Below are positions 1-10,000 of a DNA stretch of 64,000 nt, in pieces. Every line of letters begins with the position of its first letter. Position 1 is the first letter of the stretch. Source of the DNA: Acanthaster planci (lineage: Eukaryota; Echinodermata; Asteroidea; Valvatida; Acanthasteridae); assembly GCF_001949145.1 (NCBI RefSeq), contig NW_019091452.1, positions 1 through 64,000 of the forward strand, written 5' to 3'. Made by a program: the position numbers and the translations under genes. The notes under the pieces were generated by a model. It saw only the letters and a program-made list of their open reading frames with translations, made no database searches and was not told the DNA's origin.

Positions 1-108
1 CTTGCAGGCGTGTGTGTGATTGAAACTGGTCAAGGTTTCCGAACTCGCCGAGTAAAATGCTTTGAACACGATGTTCACTGCGGGTGTGGATGTCAGCAGC
101 TAAGTTAA
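1..108 (+). CDS. Possible last coding exon of an unidentified Cys-rich protein
   Basis: From base 1 one frame is open to TAA at 106-108. The sequence cttgcag at 1-7 could be a splice acceptor, so the exon may begin at base 8. The translation ends TGQGFRTRRVKC, then a short linker, then CGCGCQQLS. The GQGFRTRRVKC part recalls the second strand of thrombospondin type-1 repeats, and the CxCxC tail recalls secreted cystine-rich proteins, but neither match is complete. The rest of the gene would lie left of the window. It overlaps, on the other strand, the presumed intron of the leftmost C1q copy. It may be chance: only 35 codons are available. Confidence 0.3.
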   Translation, partial: LAGVCVIETGQGFRTRRVKCFEHDVHCGCGCQQLS

Positions 109-1048
109 CCGACTGATTTGTGGTGCAAAGGCTCGTAGATTACAATTTGTAGATTATTAATATTGGTCCTAGACTGAAAGCATGTTTATAACACTTGTGA
201 CAGGCAAGACGAAAACCAGATTATTACCCTATGCACTGCTCCGAGGCTATCTTTTTCTGTCTTCTAGCTACATTATAAAGCGCCCTCTTTTGTTTTCTTT
301 TTGTTAAAGGTGACTAATGATACAAGGGTTGAATAAACCAGTCCTCATACTCTGCCCAATCTAAGTACTCAAAGGCTGATTACTTGGGGCCAGTGTCCTG
401 ATCACGTCATTATACAAATTGGGTAAAAAAAGATGTCGTTGCCCAGTACAATAGTCAACTAACTTCCCAAGCTACGAAATCATACCCCCATTCAACGGAC
501 TCGGTCTTAACCGCTCAGGGATCATTCGTGCAAGGTCCAGACGAGAAGTGCAGCCTCGTTCAAAACGCAATCACCGGGAAGCCGTAACGTCTTAATACGA
601 ATTACAAAACATTCTAGGCCTACGAGAGGAATTGAATGAAACTGTATTGAAATTATTTCCTGGCATGTCGAAGTTAATTGTGATCTTCTCTGCATGTCGC
701 ATGTCGCTTCTAAGCAATTAAAATCCAACACATCGTTCATTTTCACCTTACCAAACCAAGTGACCAATCGAAACAGAGAGCTCACAGTCTTTAATAAAAT
801 AATCGAAAACACGACTTGAGACTCATTTTTGCGGAGTGGAGGTCACAGATACTGATCGAATTCTGCCCGAGTGGCCAGCGAATTCGAATTAGCCCAAAAA
901 ATATCATGCAGGAATAATAATATTTGAATTAACAGTAAATTTCAATTTAGACGACTGTTTTGTTGTACAGTAAAACAGAAGTGCCTTTGGCTCATCAAAA
1001 CATTCTTTGTCGAATAGGAGGAAATACGAAAATCTCAAAGAAACTCAC
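109..1048. other. Noncoding stretch, no gene seen
   Basis: AT-rich sequence without a convincing reading frame. It probably lies inside the last intron of the leftmost C1q copy (minus strand), whose 5' UTR exons are at 1049-1103 and 2497-2589. The 96-codon minus frame at 522-812 has no recognisable motif. Confidence 0.5.
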
Positions 1049-1103
1049 CTTGATGTCTCCGTTCATCTACTGAAGTCAACAATGAAGGGGAAGACGGTAT
1101 AAA
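1049..1103 (-). other. 5' UTR exon 2 of the leftmost C1q copy (C1q-0)
   Basis: On the minus strand an acceptor (tttgcag) and a donor (AAG|gtgagt) bracket 55 bases. The segment is homologous to 14547-14600 upstream of C1q-2: both exons start TTTA, share GTCTTCC and end in CAAG, and both sit in a similar acceptor and donor context. The exon has no long frame, so it is read as untranslated. Its existence is inferred from conserved splice sites between two paralogues. Confidence 0.55.
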
Positions 1104-2496
1104 CTGCAAATTGATACAAAAATCATATTGTTGCAGTCAGAAACAAGAAGAGTATTTTTAACATTACGTATAAAATAAATAGTTTGAGATAATACGGATT
1201 ACTGAGCAGATGTGAAAGAATAGCTACAAACCCTTGAAATGACACGTAATGCATGGAGACTATAAAGATGCAGAACTACCAGCATTTGTCCATGTACATG
1301 TAATATGCACTCTTTAAAATGTATTACCAAAAAATTGATTAGGAAACTTGAAGTCTGAAACTGATTTATAGTAAAGTGACGTCTACAGGTCTTTGTTACA
1401 TTTCAACATATTTTTATTAATCATAAAGAAAAGGAAACTTGCTCCAGTACCCATCAAATGTCACGGTGTGAGCTCAATATTCAAATTATTCTTTCAATAT
1501 CTATATTAGCTATAAGAAATTAAACTAAAATTTCAAAAAGGTCAGGCATGGTTTCGGTTTTGAAATAATTACACTTCTTCATGCCAGTCTGACACGAAAC
1601 ATTTTCAAATTCAGATTTCGATCTATTTTCAGTACGACCTATTTCTGACAAAGGTTAAGCTACGCGATAAGGAAAATGTTTACTGAAATAAATTAAAATA
1701 CTTAGATGAAAAGTTTGCGCTTCACGCATTTCTGAAAGCATGCAACTGACTGGAAGTACTTGGATTGTTCAACGGCTCCAGATTTGTATTACCTCCCTCG
1801 GAAAATGACTCGCCAGGAAATTTGACGTCACGGAGCTCTTGCAGTCAAACATGCAGCACAAACATTTCACCTACAGGGACAATTTCGCTTAAATATGCGT
1901 TTGACTGTTCATGAGCAAAATTATTCGAATGCACGAGCATGAAAAACAATTTGAGAATTTTATCTCATGAATTTGAGCGAGAAAGTACAATAACAAGACC
2001 AATCTCTTTGTTTTCAAATGCGCGATTTCAGCCCGACTGTTGTTGATACGATTCAAATTAACATACGAAAGTGCTAACGACACCACAAAGCCTATGAATA
2101 AAGACTTGGTACAGAAAAACTCAAGTTTGGGATAGGAATTTGGCCCATTGAGGTTCATGGGACTTTTTCCAATTATAGATTACGATTGCAAACGTTTAAT
2201 TTCATAATATTTTCAATTCAAATTCAACAGGAAAAAAAACCTGACCGTTTTTTTTTGTGGCCAGGAACATACAATAAGTTGGAACAACTTCTGCTCCAAC
2301 ATTTTTGTTAGTATTAAGCTGAAAACAATCACAATGTGATTCTAACTCTGACAAATATCATCCGGAGGACTAGCTTTAAAATTGTGCAAGGGGAACAAAC
2401 GGAATCGAATAATATGAACCAATAATTCCCACAATATATAATTCATGGACCTCGTCCATGCACGCTCCTAGCTCGAATATATTATTAAACACACAC
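1104..2496 (-). other. First intron of C1q-0
   Basis: Lies between the two inferred 5' UTR exons. No coding frame with recognisable content is seen. Parts resemble the matching intron of C1q-2 (14601-16436), as expected of a segmental duplicate. Confidence 0.45.
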
Positions 2497-2589
2497 CTTG
2501 CAATGTAAAGTAACAGTCTGCTCTCTCTGCCAATCAGGTCTGCTCTTTCAGATCCGTCATCTAAATCTGAAGCTGAGGATGGTCGTTCT
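2497..2589 (-). other. 5' UTR exon 1 of C1q-0
   Basis: A 93-base noncoding first exon. It runs from an initiator-like TCAGAAC (A at 2589) to a donor GCAAG|gtgtgt. It aligns along its length with first exons at 8967-9058, 16437-16521 and 18868-18961. It contains a small upstream reading frame, M-T-D-L-K-E-Q-T-stop, also present in altered form in C1q-1 and C1q-3. The coding exon for this copy is not in the window and would lie left of base 1, unless it is lost. Confidence 0.65.
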
Positions 2590-2690
2590 GAGGAGTGACG
2601 CGGCCGCCCGTGCCTTTATACTGGCCAGCCATTTCCTGAGCAATGACTGGTGAGCTAGGCCTGGTTTGTGATTGGCCCGTGCGCGCTGTC
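2590..2690 (-). promoter_or_regulatory. C1q-0 core promoter (CCAAT and TATA box)
   Basis: On the minus strand there is CCAAT at 2675-2671 (context GGCCAATCAC) and TATAAA at 2620-2615. The TATA box starts 31 bp before the initiator A at 2589. Between them lie conserved blocks (CTCAGGAAATGGCTGGCCAG, GGCACGGGCGGCCGC, the latter with a NotI-like GC core). The same order and spacing recurs at three other places in this window, so selection or recent duplication preserves it. Confidence 0.75.
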
Positions 2691-3384
2691 ACTCACACAC
2701 ATCACTGACTTACCTCATACTGATGAGTTATGTTCATTCAATGTTGTTACACACTTTGCAGGTACTGATCTAATTGAAACTTGGATCAACGACACTTTGA
2801 AATGACCAGGTCTTATTGGTAGATATGAAATAGATGTCTCTGATGCATTTTCTTTTGGGATGGGCCAAGGGAGACGTATCAGTCACGGACCACTCTATCG
2901 GATCACCGACTTGTTCGGAGATGACGTCTGACTGGTGAATAAAACATGACCCAAACCACCGTGCATGATTCATTGAGTGCTGTACAAAGTGGAACAAAGT
3001 GGTTCCCGTTTGTAAATTTCAATAATAAAAGCTTCGAATTTTAGTGGGAAGTGGAACAAAGTGGTTCCCATTTGTAAATGTCAATAATAAAATCTTTGAA
3101 TTTTAGATTTTTAACGTTTCCTTTGACAATGAGGGTTTGTTTTCTTAAACGATTGTACATAATGCATGCAGCAATGGAAAGTGCACAAAGCCAGTTACTA
3201 AGCCAAATTCTTAACAGGCTTGTGTTTTATTTTAATTCTGCCACGGCTATAATGTGTAGACAATGACTTACCAGATTGATGTGACGCCTTGAGTAACAAA
3301 CGTGATGAACTATATTTAACGGCTTAAACTGCGCACACGCACTCACTGCGCGTATCAAGTAAACGACTTAATCATATTGTGTTG

Positions 3385-3600
3385 ATTTGGTTTCTAAAAT
3401 TACTGAAACATCGATGTTCATTTGGAACTAAATTGTGACACTAACCCGAACTCCACGACTCTTAACATTGCACTCGGCACTGCAATGAACTGACCTGTTG
3501 AACTCTCCCGGAAGTGATAGAGGAAGTTAATGCACGCTTCCTATGGCTGGTATTTCCTTCTCCATGGTAACTAAACAGTTGGTATTGGTTGTTCATACAT
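3385..3600 (-). promoter_or_regulatory. Conserved distal upstream block of C1q-0
   Basis: About 0.9 kb upstream of the promoter. It is homologous to 9820-10000 (upstream of C1q-1) and, inverted, to 18005-18210 (upstream of C1q-3). The best core is GAACTGACCTGTTGAACTCT, followed by a GGAAG-rich stretch and TGGCTGGTATTTCC. It may be an enhancer, or simply the edge of the duplicated unit. No reading frame is shared. Confidence 0.5.
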
Positions 3601-4949
3601 AACGTATTCACTTATCGTAATCAATTAGAACAATATAGGCTCGGAAAAGCGCACAAGTTACGCATAGCATTGTGGAGACATTAGGCCCTAACCAGTTGCT
3701 GGCATTTCTCTTTGCGTTGTTGTTACTCGTTCTTTTCACAGGTAGGGACCACAAGATTTTTCTTCTGGAGGGGGAGGAAAGCATTCGTGACGCCTACGCC
3801 TGGCGAGGCCAGCAAACTACTTCTCACCCTTCACTTGTCGTTTCAACACTGAGCAGTTTTTCAGGCAGGAACCATGTGGTCGAGCAAGCCTCCTGTTGTT
3901 CACTCATCCGTGTTTGTGCTATGTAGGGAAAGGTGCTCAACAAGCCAATGTGGCAAATCGAAGTGGGTATCGGTCGATTTGTACAGTGGTAGGTTGATAT
4001 TGGTAACTACAAACTACAGGTAGAGTATTGGAAGAACTCATCTACTGCTTTTGTTATTCATCTCCCATCCATCTTAGTTTACAATCGGTGGTACCTACAT
4101 GCTACATGCAAGAATGACGTTTATTTGTTCCCCGTTTAGTGCAAAAATGCGCAAAATGAAAGTAACTGAAAGGACCGGGCGGAAAGCTTCATTTCAGCAG
4201 CTTTTAAAGGTTTTTATTTTGTAATGGTTATCACAAATAACATCTGTGGATGCTCTGACAAGGAGACATGGAATAAAACTGCATAAACACATTCAGACAT
4301 TTGGGGAACTGTCCTCGTTACTCAGAGTTTACTTAACAGTAATAGTGTAACAGCGATGACATGTTTTTAACAATAGGATACCTCTTAATATAACATCCTT
4401 TGTGAGTTAAAGTTTCAAAGAAGCCTAATAAGGAGTGTAAGTCATTGATTGGTATCAAGTATGTGAATAAGGTTGCATAAAACAATTACAAATTCAAACT
4501 ATCGTGTTGTCATCAGCATGAAAAAAAAATCGTACACACTTCTAGCACAATTTATTTTAACTGATCTCCCGTGGAGAAAAGGGAGCAAGTTCCAGCTAAG
4601 ATGTTTTTAATTGAATAGTTCAAATGAGATAATTAGAACTTTAGGAAAATTATTACCACCTTATCTCCGTGGGAATAATGATTTCTTTACAGTTGGCTTC
4701 ACAGCTAAACCTGGACACCGTGACAGCTATAGGGAATCAAGGGCAGTGGTGTCACGTCCAGAGATCAATGTTATAAGAGTCTTCCGAGTGTGGGGTGGAA
4801 TGTAGGCAAGGTAAGTAGATAATTTAGTACTACGTGTATTTGTCACCCAAGAATAATGGAACTAATGAATGGAGGATAAAGCCCCTGAACAAAACAAAGG
4901 ATAAACAAACAAACAAATTATGAACCCCAACAGTCTTCAAAACGAGATT
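3601..4949. other. Intergenic, no supported gene
   Basis: A hydrophobic frame at 3672-3926 lacks an ATG. An exon-like interval at 4693-4810 has a good acceptor (tttctttacag) and donor (GCAAG|gtaagt) but only short frames; it could be part of a noncoding transcript. Nothing firmer is visible. Confidence 0.4.
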
Positions 4950-5232
4950 TAACACAGCCATTAACGGCTGTGACATCCACCTAGCATTAAATAGACACTG
5001 GCACTTAATCCAAGACAATACGGGAGCTGTTCCATACCCCCCAATTGTTACCTTCAGAAGAGCACACAACCTATTTGAGATGTTAATTAGACCGAAACTG
5101 CCACAGCAACACGAGCTCAAATTACTCCACACAAGCTCTGATCTTTTCAAAGGACTAAACAAACCCGATGAAACTCTGAACATATTGCTATCACTACTAC
5201 AAGAACAAAATAAAAATAACCCAAACCAATAA
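4950..5232 (+). mobile_element. Relic of a non-LTR (LINE- or Penelope-type) reverse transcriptase
   Basis: The plus-strand translation contains RHWHLIQDN, a short spacer, then YPPIVTFRRAHNLFEMLIR. This matches the pattern (K/R)HWHLLQ...PP(L/I)...(Y/F)RR..NL..LLVR seen just after the reverse-transcriptase core in many non-LTR and Penelope-type elements. The frame stays open to TAA at 5230-5232. No catalytic FADD-type motif or other domain is found nearby, so this is a 5'-truncated fragment. Family assignment is by remembered motif only. Confidence 0.45.
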
Positions 5233-5820
5233 AATGGCTTCCCACACCACTGGTCGGACCATAACAGTAAAAATGTCTACCCCACATAATGCTCTCAGCG
5301 AGTTAGCAAGGGTTCACTTCCTGCCAACATAGGCGCAACTCACGAGTACAACCACTGCAGGGCACGAAAGCATGCTCTTGCTAACAAACAGGAATTACAG
5401 TTAATCCTCTGCTTGCAATGGTGCCATTCCTTATTCTAAACATCCTACGTTTAGAACCCTACGTTTTCACGTCAGACTACACAGACTGCTCCACGCTTAA
5501 AACCTTTCCCGATATTTCGACAGCATTGTAATTACACATTATAATAACCCATAATGCGTTCAACTGTTGAGCCAAAACTAAACAACGATGTATCGATCTA
5601 CTAAAATCAGACTAACCTCATAAAATGACTTGGGTACTCTATCAGTACTTTTTATGCGTATGAATTTTGGTCCTAAATGTTAATGTCGGTTTGTAAGATA
5701 TTGATATTGAATGCCAATTTATTATTTTGATAATATCCATAATGGGTTCAGCTTAAATTGGATGCGGGCTGATTGCATTTTTTTAATAAATGTCTTAATT
5801 TTGAAAGTGATACCAATAAC
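5233..5820. other. Intergenic, no gene seen
   Basis: AT-rich sequence between the retroelement relic and the hAT-like MITE. No frame, RNA gene or repeat structure could be supported. Confidence 0.5.
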
Positions 5821-6281
5821 CAGTGTTGTAGTACTCGCACTCGATACTCGTACTCGAGTACTACTCGAGTACCGTTTTCAGGGTACTCGTACTCGTACTC
5901 GGGCTACAAAATACTCGGAACTCGACAAAAATTGTACTCGGGCATCAAAGTACTTGTACTCACTTAACAGTACTCGATAAAAAAATCCTTTGAGTTAACT
6001 TACCACCGCCGTTATGATAAGGTACAAAAATATCGACCCCAACGATCCGATATTCGATACAGTTCTGAGGATACATTTCCGCGATGTACTGGGGCATTGG
6101 TAGTCTTGTTTCAAGTACTCGTACTCGGATTAGAAGTACTTGTACTCGTACTAAGAGGTGCATGTACTCGGAAACCGGTACTTGTACTTGGCTGGCAAAG
6201 TACTCAACCTGTCTTTGTACCCGGCGGTCAAAATACTCGGCAGTACTTGGTACTCGGAAAAAGTACTCGACTACAACACTG
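5821..6281. mobile_element. hAT-like MITE with ACTCG-rich body
   Basis: Ends are an imperfect terminal inverted repeat: CAGTGTTGTAGT at the left, and its complement ACTACAACACTG at the right in the form cgaCTACAACACTG. Flanks are ccaataac and cctataac, an 8-bp target-site duplication with one mismatch; 8 bp and a CAGTG terminus fit the hAT superfamily. The 461-bp body is packed with direct GTACTCG/ACTCG words in both halves. No transposase is encoded; long frames across it are artefacts of the repeat. Confidence 0.8.
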
Positions 6282-6775
6282 CCTATAACCCTCAACTTGG
6301 CTAAAGAATTTCCAAGCAAATCATTTGTGTTTGTAAATACAAATCATGGCTTAGATTCCACCGAGAACACCTGCTTCTATCATATTTCAGATTCATTTTT
6401 CTATATCAACTTGATATTTGATCTTTGTGAAAGACGGAGTGAATATTTGCCTGTAAACAAAACGCAGATGGCAAAAGAGGTAGGCCTATACTCCATCGCA
6501 AATATCAGCAGCGTCCTATGCACACAACACCGCATTATTTATTCATCCACCGTGCTACGGGAACAGTGGAGAATCAAATCTGCAACATCAGTAAGAAAAT
6601 AGATAAACATGTTTTAAAGATTGTGTGGGAGAGACACAATCATTTCCATAACTCTATGGAGAAATCTTTCGGAGTACTACACAATCGTCCTCAAGGAATA
6701 AAATAAAACAAATAACTAACTATACACAAACACTGAAAGACAAAAAAGGGAAGAAATTAATGTGTGGTTGTTTAT
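6282..6775. other. 3' flank of C1q-1, no gene seen
   Basis: Spacer between the hAT-like MITE and the C1q-1 stop codon. It holds the short C1q-1 3' UTR on the minus strand. No other feature is supported. Confidence 0.5.
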
Positions 6776-7584
6776 TTATTTGGGGTAAAGGAGAAAGCCG
6801 CTGAATGAGGTGTAGTGGTTGGGCGAACCACCGTTTGCCCTACCACTCATGGTCAAATGCACTGAGTCTCCTCGCTGCAGAACCAGCACTGCGCTCCCAG
6901 ACACCTGCTCATATTGATTTGAGTCATAGCTACCGCCAGAGATAACGCTGACGTTGTTTTTCCTAAGATGAACCCAGAGGTAGCGGGAGCTATGTTTGTT
7001 AACAGAAAACGTGAACACATAGGTACCTGGCACATTACATGTAAATGTTCCGGTGGCAAGATTGAAGCTGGTACCCGGCAGAAGCGTCTCAACCTGCTCG
7101 AAGGGCAAACGGGTGTCCTGACTCGTTGATGTATCTGAGACGGTTACTCGTGTCACAGTGAACGCTACCCGGTGTGCAGAGTTATCAGGAGCCTCCCCCG
7201 GCTCTCCCTTTTGACCTTTGACCCCCACTTCCCCGATGGCTCCAACTAAACCAGGTGGGCCTCTGGGACCTACCTTACCCGGCAGGCCACTTCCGTCGTC
7301 CCCTTTGGGGCCAGGGTTTCCAACAGGGCCAATCGGACCAATTTCACCCTCCTGACCTTTGACCCCAGCACCGCCCTTTGCTCCTGGCGGTCCATACTGA
7401 CCCTGATTTCCTGGTAGACCCGGAATTCCGGGTGTCCCAGCAGGCCCCTGGCAGCACATTGGACACACCTGAGACCCAGGACCATCACCGTGTGCAGGAG
7501 GCGGCCCGGTAATGGTAGCTCCGAGTTTGATAGAGTTACCCAGAGGATGGCAATCGAGGTGGCAATGAGAGAACAGAGTTGCAT
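6776..7584 (-). CDS. Collagen-C1q domain protein C1q-1, signal peptide frame-shifted
   Basis: A single coding exon preceded by an acceptor (ttgcag|ATG). It contains a Cys cluster VCPMCCQ, 17 Gly-X-Y triplets, one G-S interruption, 11 more triplets ending GQKGEPGEA, and a C1q head. The head starts HRVAFTVTR and has the conserved [17 protein letters not shown] and SGFLLYPK strands. Such proteins form trimers through the C1q head and collagen stem and act as secreted pattern-recognition molecules. The initiator MQLC at 7584 matches C1q-2 and C1q-3, but one base is missing about 43 nt downstream (CCTCTGGG against CCCTTTTGGG). The ATG is therefore out of frame with the collagen. It may be a recent pseudogene or a sequence error, since the rest is intact. 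AATAAA overlaps the stop codon. Confidence 0.85.
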
Positions 7585-8966
7585 CTGCAAAAAAGAATAT
7601 TAAATCTGTCAACACAGGAAAGCAATATAAAGAAAGAGAAATATAATTTTGCGGTGGTTAGAATCAAAAGAATCTGTTCTAATTTGAATTAGAACCCGGA
7701 ATAGAAATATACAGATTAGCTTAGGAAGTAGCTACCCCATTTGACATTGGAAATAATTATCAGTTTTTTTAGAACGAGGAGACAGGCCAGGTGGGATCTC
7801 TGCCGATTGGAACACAACCAGTTAAAAAAGAAAACCTTACACTCCCAACGTCCCATGACGTTGGGAACTGCCACACCGAGGAGCCAACTTTTATGTGTCA
7901 GAAAGTTTGAAAAGTTTGAAAGAAATATGAAAAGAGATCGCTTGAAGGCACAAGGCTCACTGCGCAATAATGAAGGAGGACAACAAAACCTTCAAATGAA
8001 ACGGAAAACACTGAAGTCTAAAGATGTAGATAGGCGTTCGTTTTGTCTCTTTCAAACGTACACAACTGTTTTCATTCTATCATTAAAGTGACTGAAAAAG
8101 TGGTGGTTGCAGTTGGAGCCCAAAATACGATTAAATCAGTGATTTGAAATATAAAAACAGTATGCGACACCGCATCAAGTAACAGTAACCTAAAAGATCA
8201 GAATGTCGTCTTTTGGGTCAAAATCAAATAATAACTTGATATGAAATTGTGGATGTGACAGCACGGTCTTCTCATTCAAATTATTCTGAATAAGTTTTGA
8301 AATAATAAGAACTGACTGGAAGTACTTTGATAACTCAATGGTTCAAAACCATTTCGTCTGCAGATCCATTATTTATGATCTGTGGTCACAATTTGGCGTC
8401 CGTGTGTGGTTGAGTGCGCACTGGAAAAATTCCAGGAATAGATAAGCCTCACAAACAAATCGGAGAACTTTCCGAATGAATGTGAACAAGACAAATACAA
8501 TAACAAGACGTTTTGGTATTTAAATGCACAATGTAAACCTAACTGTATAATACGATATGATTCAAACTAAATGTATAAAACAATTAGAGACAACCATAAT
8601 TTTTAAAGAAAACAAGTAGTAGAAAACAGTACAAACAAAAGGTCGGGATGGGAATGTGGTGCACTGCAGATGAGGTGACTGCTGCAATTACAGGTCACCG
8701 TCACAGACGTTCAGTTTCATCAGGTTTTACACTCAAATTCCAAAGTTTTTTTTAAATATTCAAGTGATTGACAACCAGACCAGTTTTCCCAACCACGAAG
8801 AGACAAATCCACAAGAACACTTGTTAAGTTTGTGGCAATATTTAAGAAATGACAATCACACGGTGATTCGAACTCGAACATCATTCCAACAACATTTGCA
8901 GATTGGGAATTCTGAGGCACTCGTTCTTGCATTGTTCTTAGCACACTTATAACATCAAACACTCAC
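7585..8966 (-). other. 5' UTR intron of C1q-1
   Basis: Joins the noncoding first exon (8967-9058) to the coding exon. No counterpart of the second UTR exon found in C1q-0 and C1q-2 is seen, so that exon appears lost here. The plus-strand frame at 7741-8091 is rich in Lys and Arg and has no recognisable motif. Confidence 0.55.
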
Positions 8967-9058
8967 CTTGCAATGTACAGAGTAGTCTGCTTTATCTGCC
9001 AATGAGGTCTGCTCTTTCAATTCAATCATCAAAACTGGGGATGCGAGGCGATCGTTCT
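8967..9058 (-). other. 5' UTR exon 1 of C1q-1
   Basis: A 92-base noncoding exon, from an initiator region (A at 9058) to donor GCAAG|gtgagt. It is colinear with the other three first exons. It carries an ATG that opens M-I-E-L-K-E-Q-T and stays open to the donor in phase 0. Confidence 0.65.
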
Positions 9059-9145
9059 CAGGAGCGACGCGGCCGCCCGTGCCTTTAAACTGACCAGCCA
9101 TTTCCTGAGCAGTGACTGAGCTTGGCCTGGTTTGTGATTGGCCCC
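9059..9145 (-). promoter_or_regulatory. C1q-1 core promoter
   Basis: Minus strand: CCAAT at 9141-9137, and a TATA-like TTTAAA at 9089-9084 that starts 31 bp before the initiator A at 9058. Shares CTCAGGAAATGGCTGG and GGGCGGCCGC blocks with the other copies. Confidence 0.7.
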
Positions 9146-9819
9146 TGCACGCTGTCATTCACACATCACAGACTCACTCCACACTGATGAGTTGTGTTCC
9201 TGCGATGTTGGCACACACTTTGGGGGGTAGAGGCACAAATGATCACCGACACTTTGAAATGTCCAGGTCTCATTGGTGGACATTTGGTAGATGTTGGTTA
9301 TGCATTAATACAACATGCCCTTGTTGGGTGTCCACAAGCAAACCTGTCAATCACGAACCACTTGTGACCCCCAACTTGTTTGGTGGTAACATTTGATTGG
9401 TGAACGAAACATGACGTGGACCATCCTTGCCTGATACATTTGTTGTGGTGCAAAGTGGAATATTTACTTGTAATTTGTTGCACGTTTAACGACAAACCTT
9501 ATGCCTGCCAAATTTCGGACAGCTATTTTGACACAGAGTTTGTTCCAGTTCTATAGCTACGACTGTACATAATACATGCATTAACGGGAAATTCAAGAAG
9601 TCAATATCTAGCTGCTTCCAGTCACGCTGTGCCGTCACAGCTACATGCAGGCACTTTTAAAGGGCAAAAAATAGACCCGGGGTACTCACAGATGACGTCT
9701 CTAGTAGCGAGCACGTGACAAACAATAAGTGCCTGGTAAACGTAATGTTCGCTCTAAGTAGTACTTATCATTATGAAGGACACCTTATCATGATGTGTTA
9801 ATTTGATTTCTAAAAACAC

Positions 9820-10000
9820 TAAAATATCTATGCTCATTCGAAACTAAATTATGACACTGACGGAGACTCCATAACTGTTATAATTCGATACAACTTCACA
9901 GTGAACTGACCTGTTGAACTCTACAGGAAGCGAGGAAGTTGATGCATGTATGGTATGGCTGGTACTTCCTCCCTGGTAACAACACGCTTGATATCAGTAG
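9820..10000 (-). promoter_or_regulatory. Conserved distal upstream block of C1q-1
   Basis: Matches 3385-3600 base for base over long runs (for example GAACTGACCTGTTGAACTCT and TATGGCTGGTA). It lies at a similar distance (about 0.85 kb) from its promoter. Either a conserved enhancer or a duplication border. Confidence 0.5.

Noticed and set aside
3672-3926. Frame starting with a signal-peptide-like hydrophobic stretch (LLAFLFALLLLVLF), possibly spliced to 4693-4810
   Set aside because: The first codon is GTG and no ATG lies in frame upstream. The combined peptide is short and has no parallel in the duplicated unit near 10 kb.
5711-6602. Long overlapping frames rich in TRTR or YSYS
   Set aside because: They are translations of the ACTCG repeats of the hAT-like MITE.
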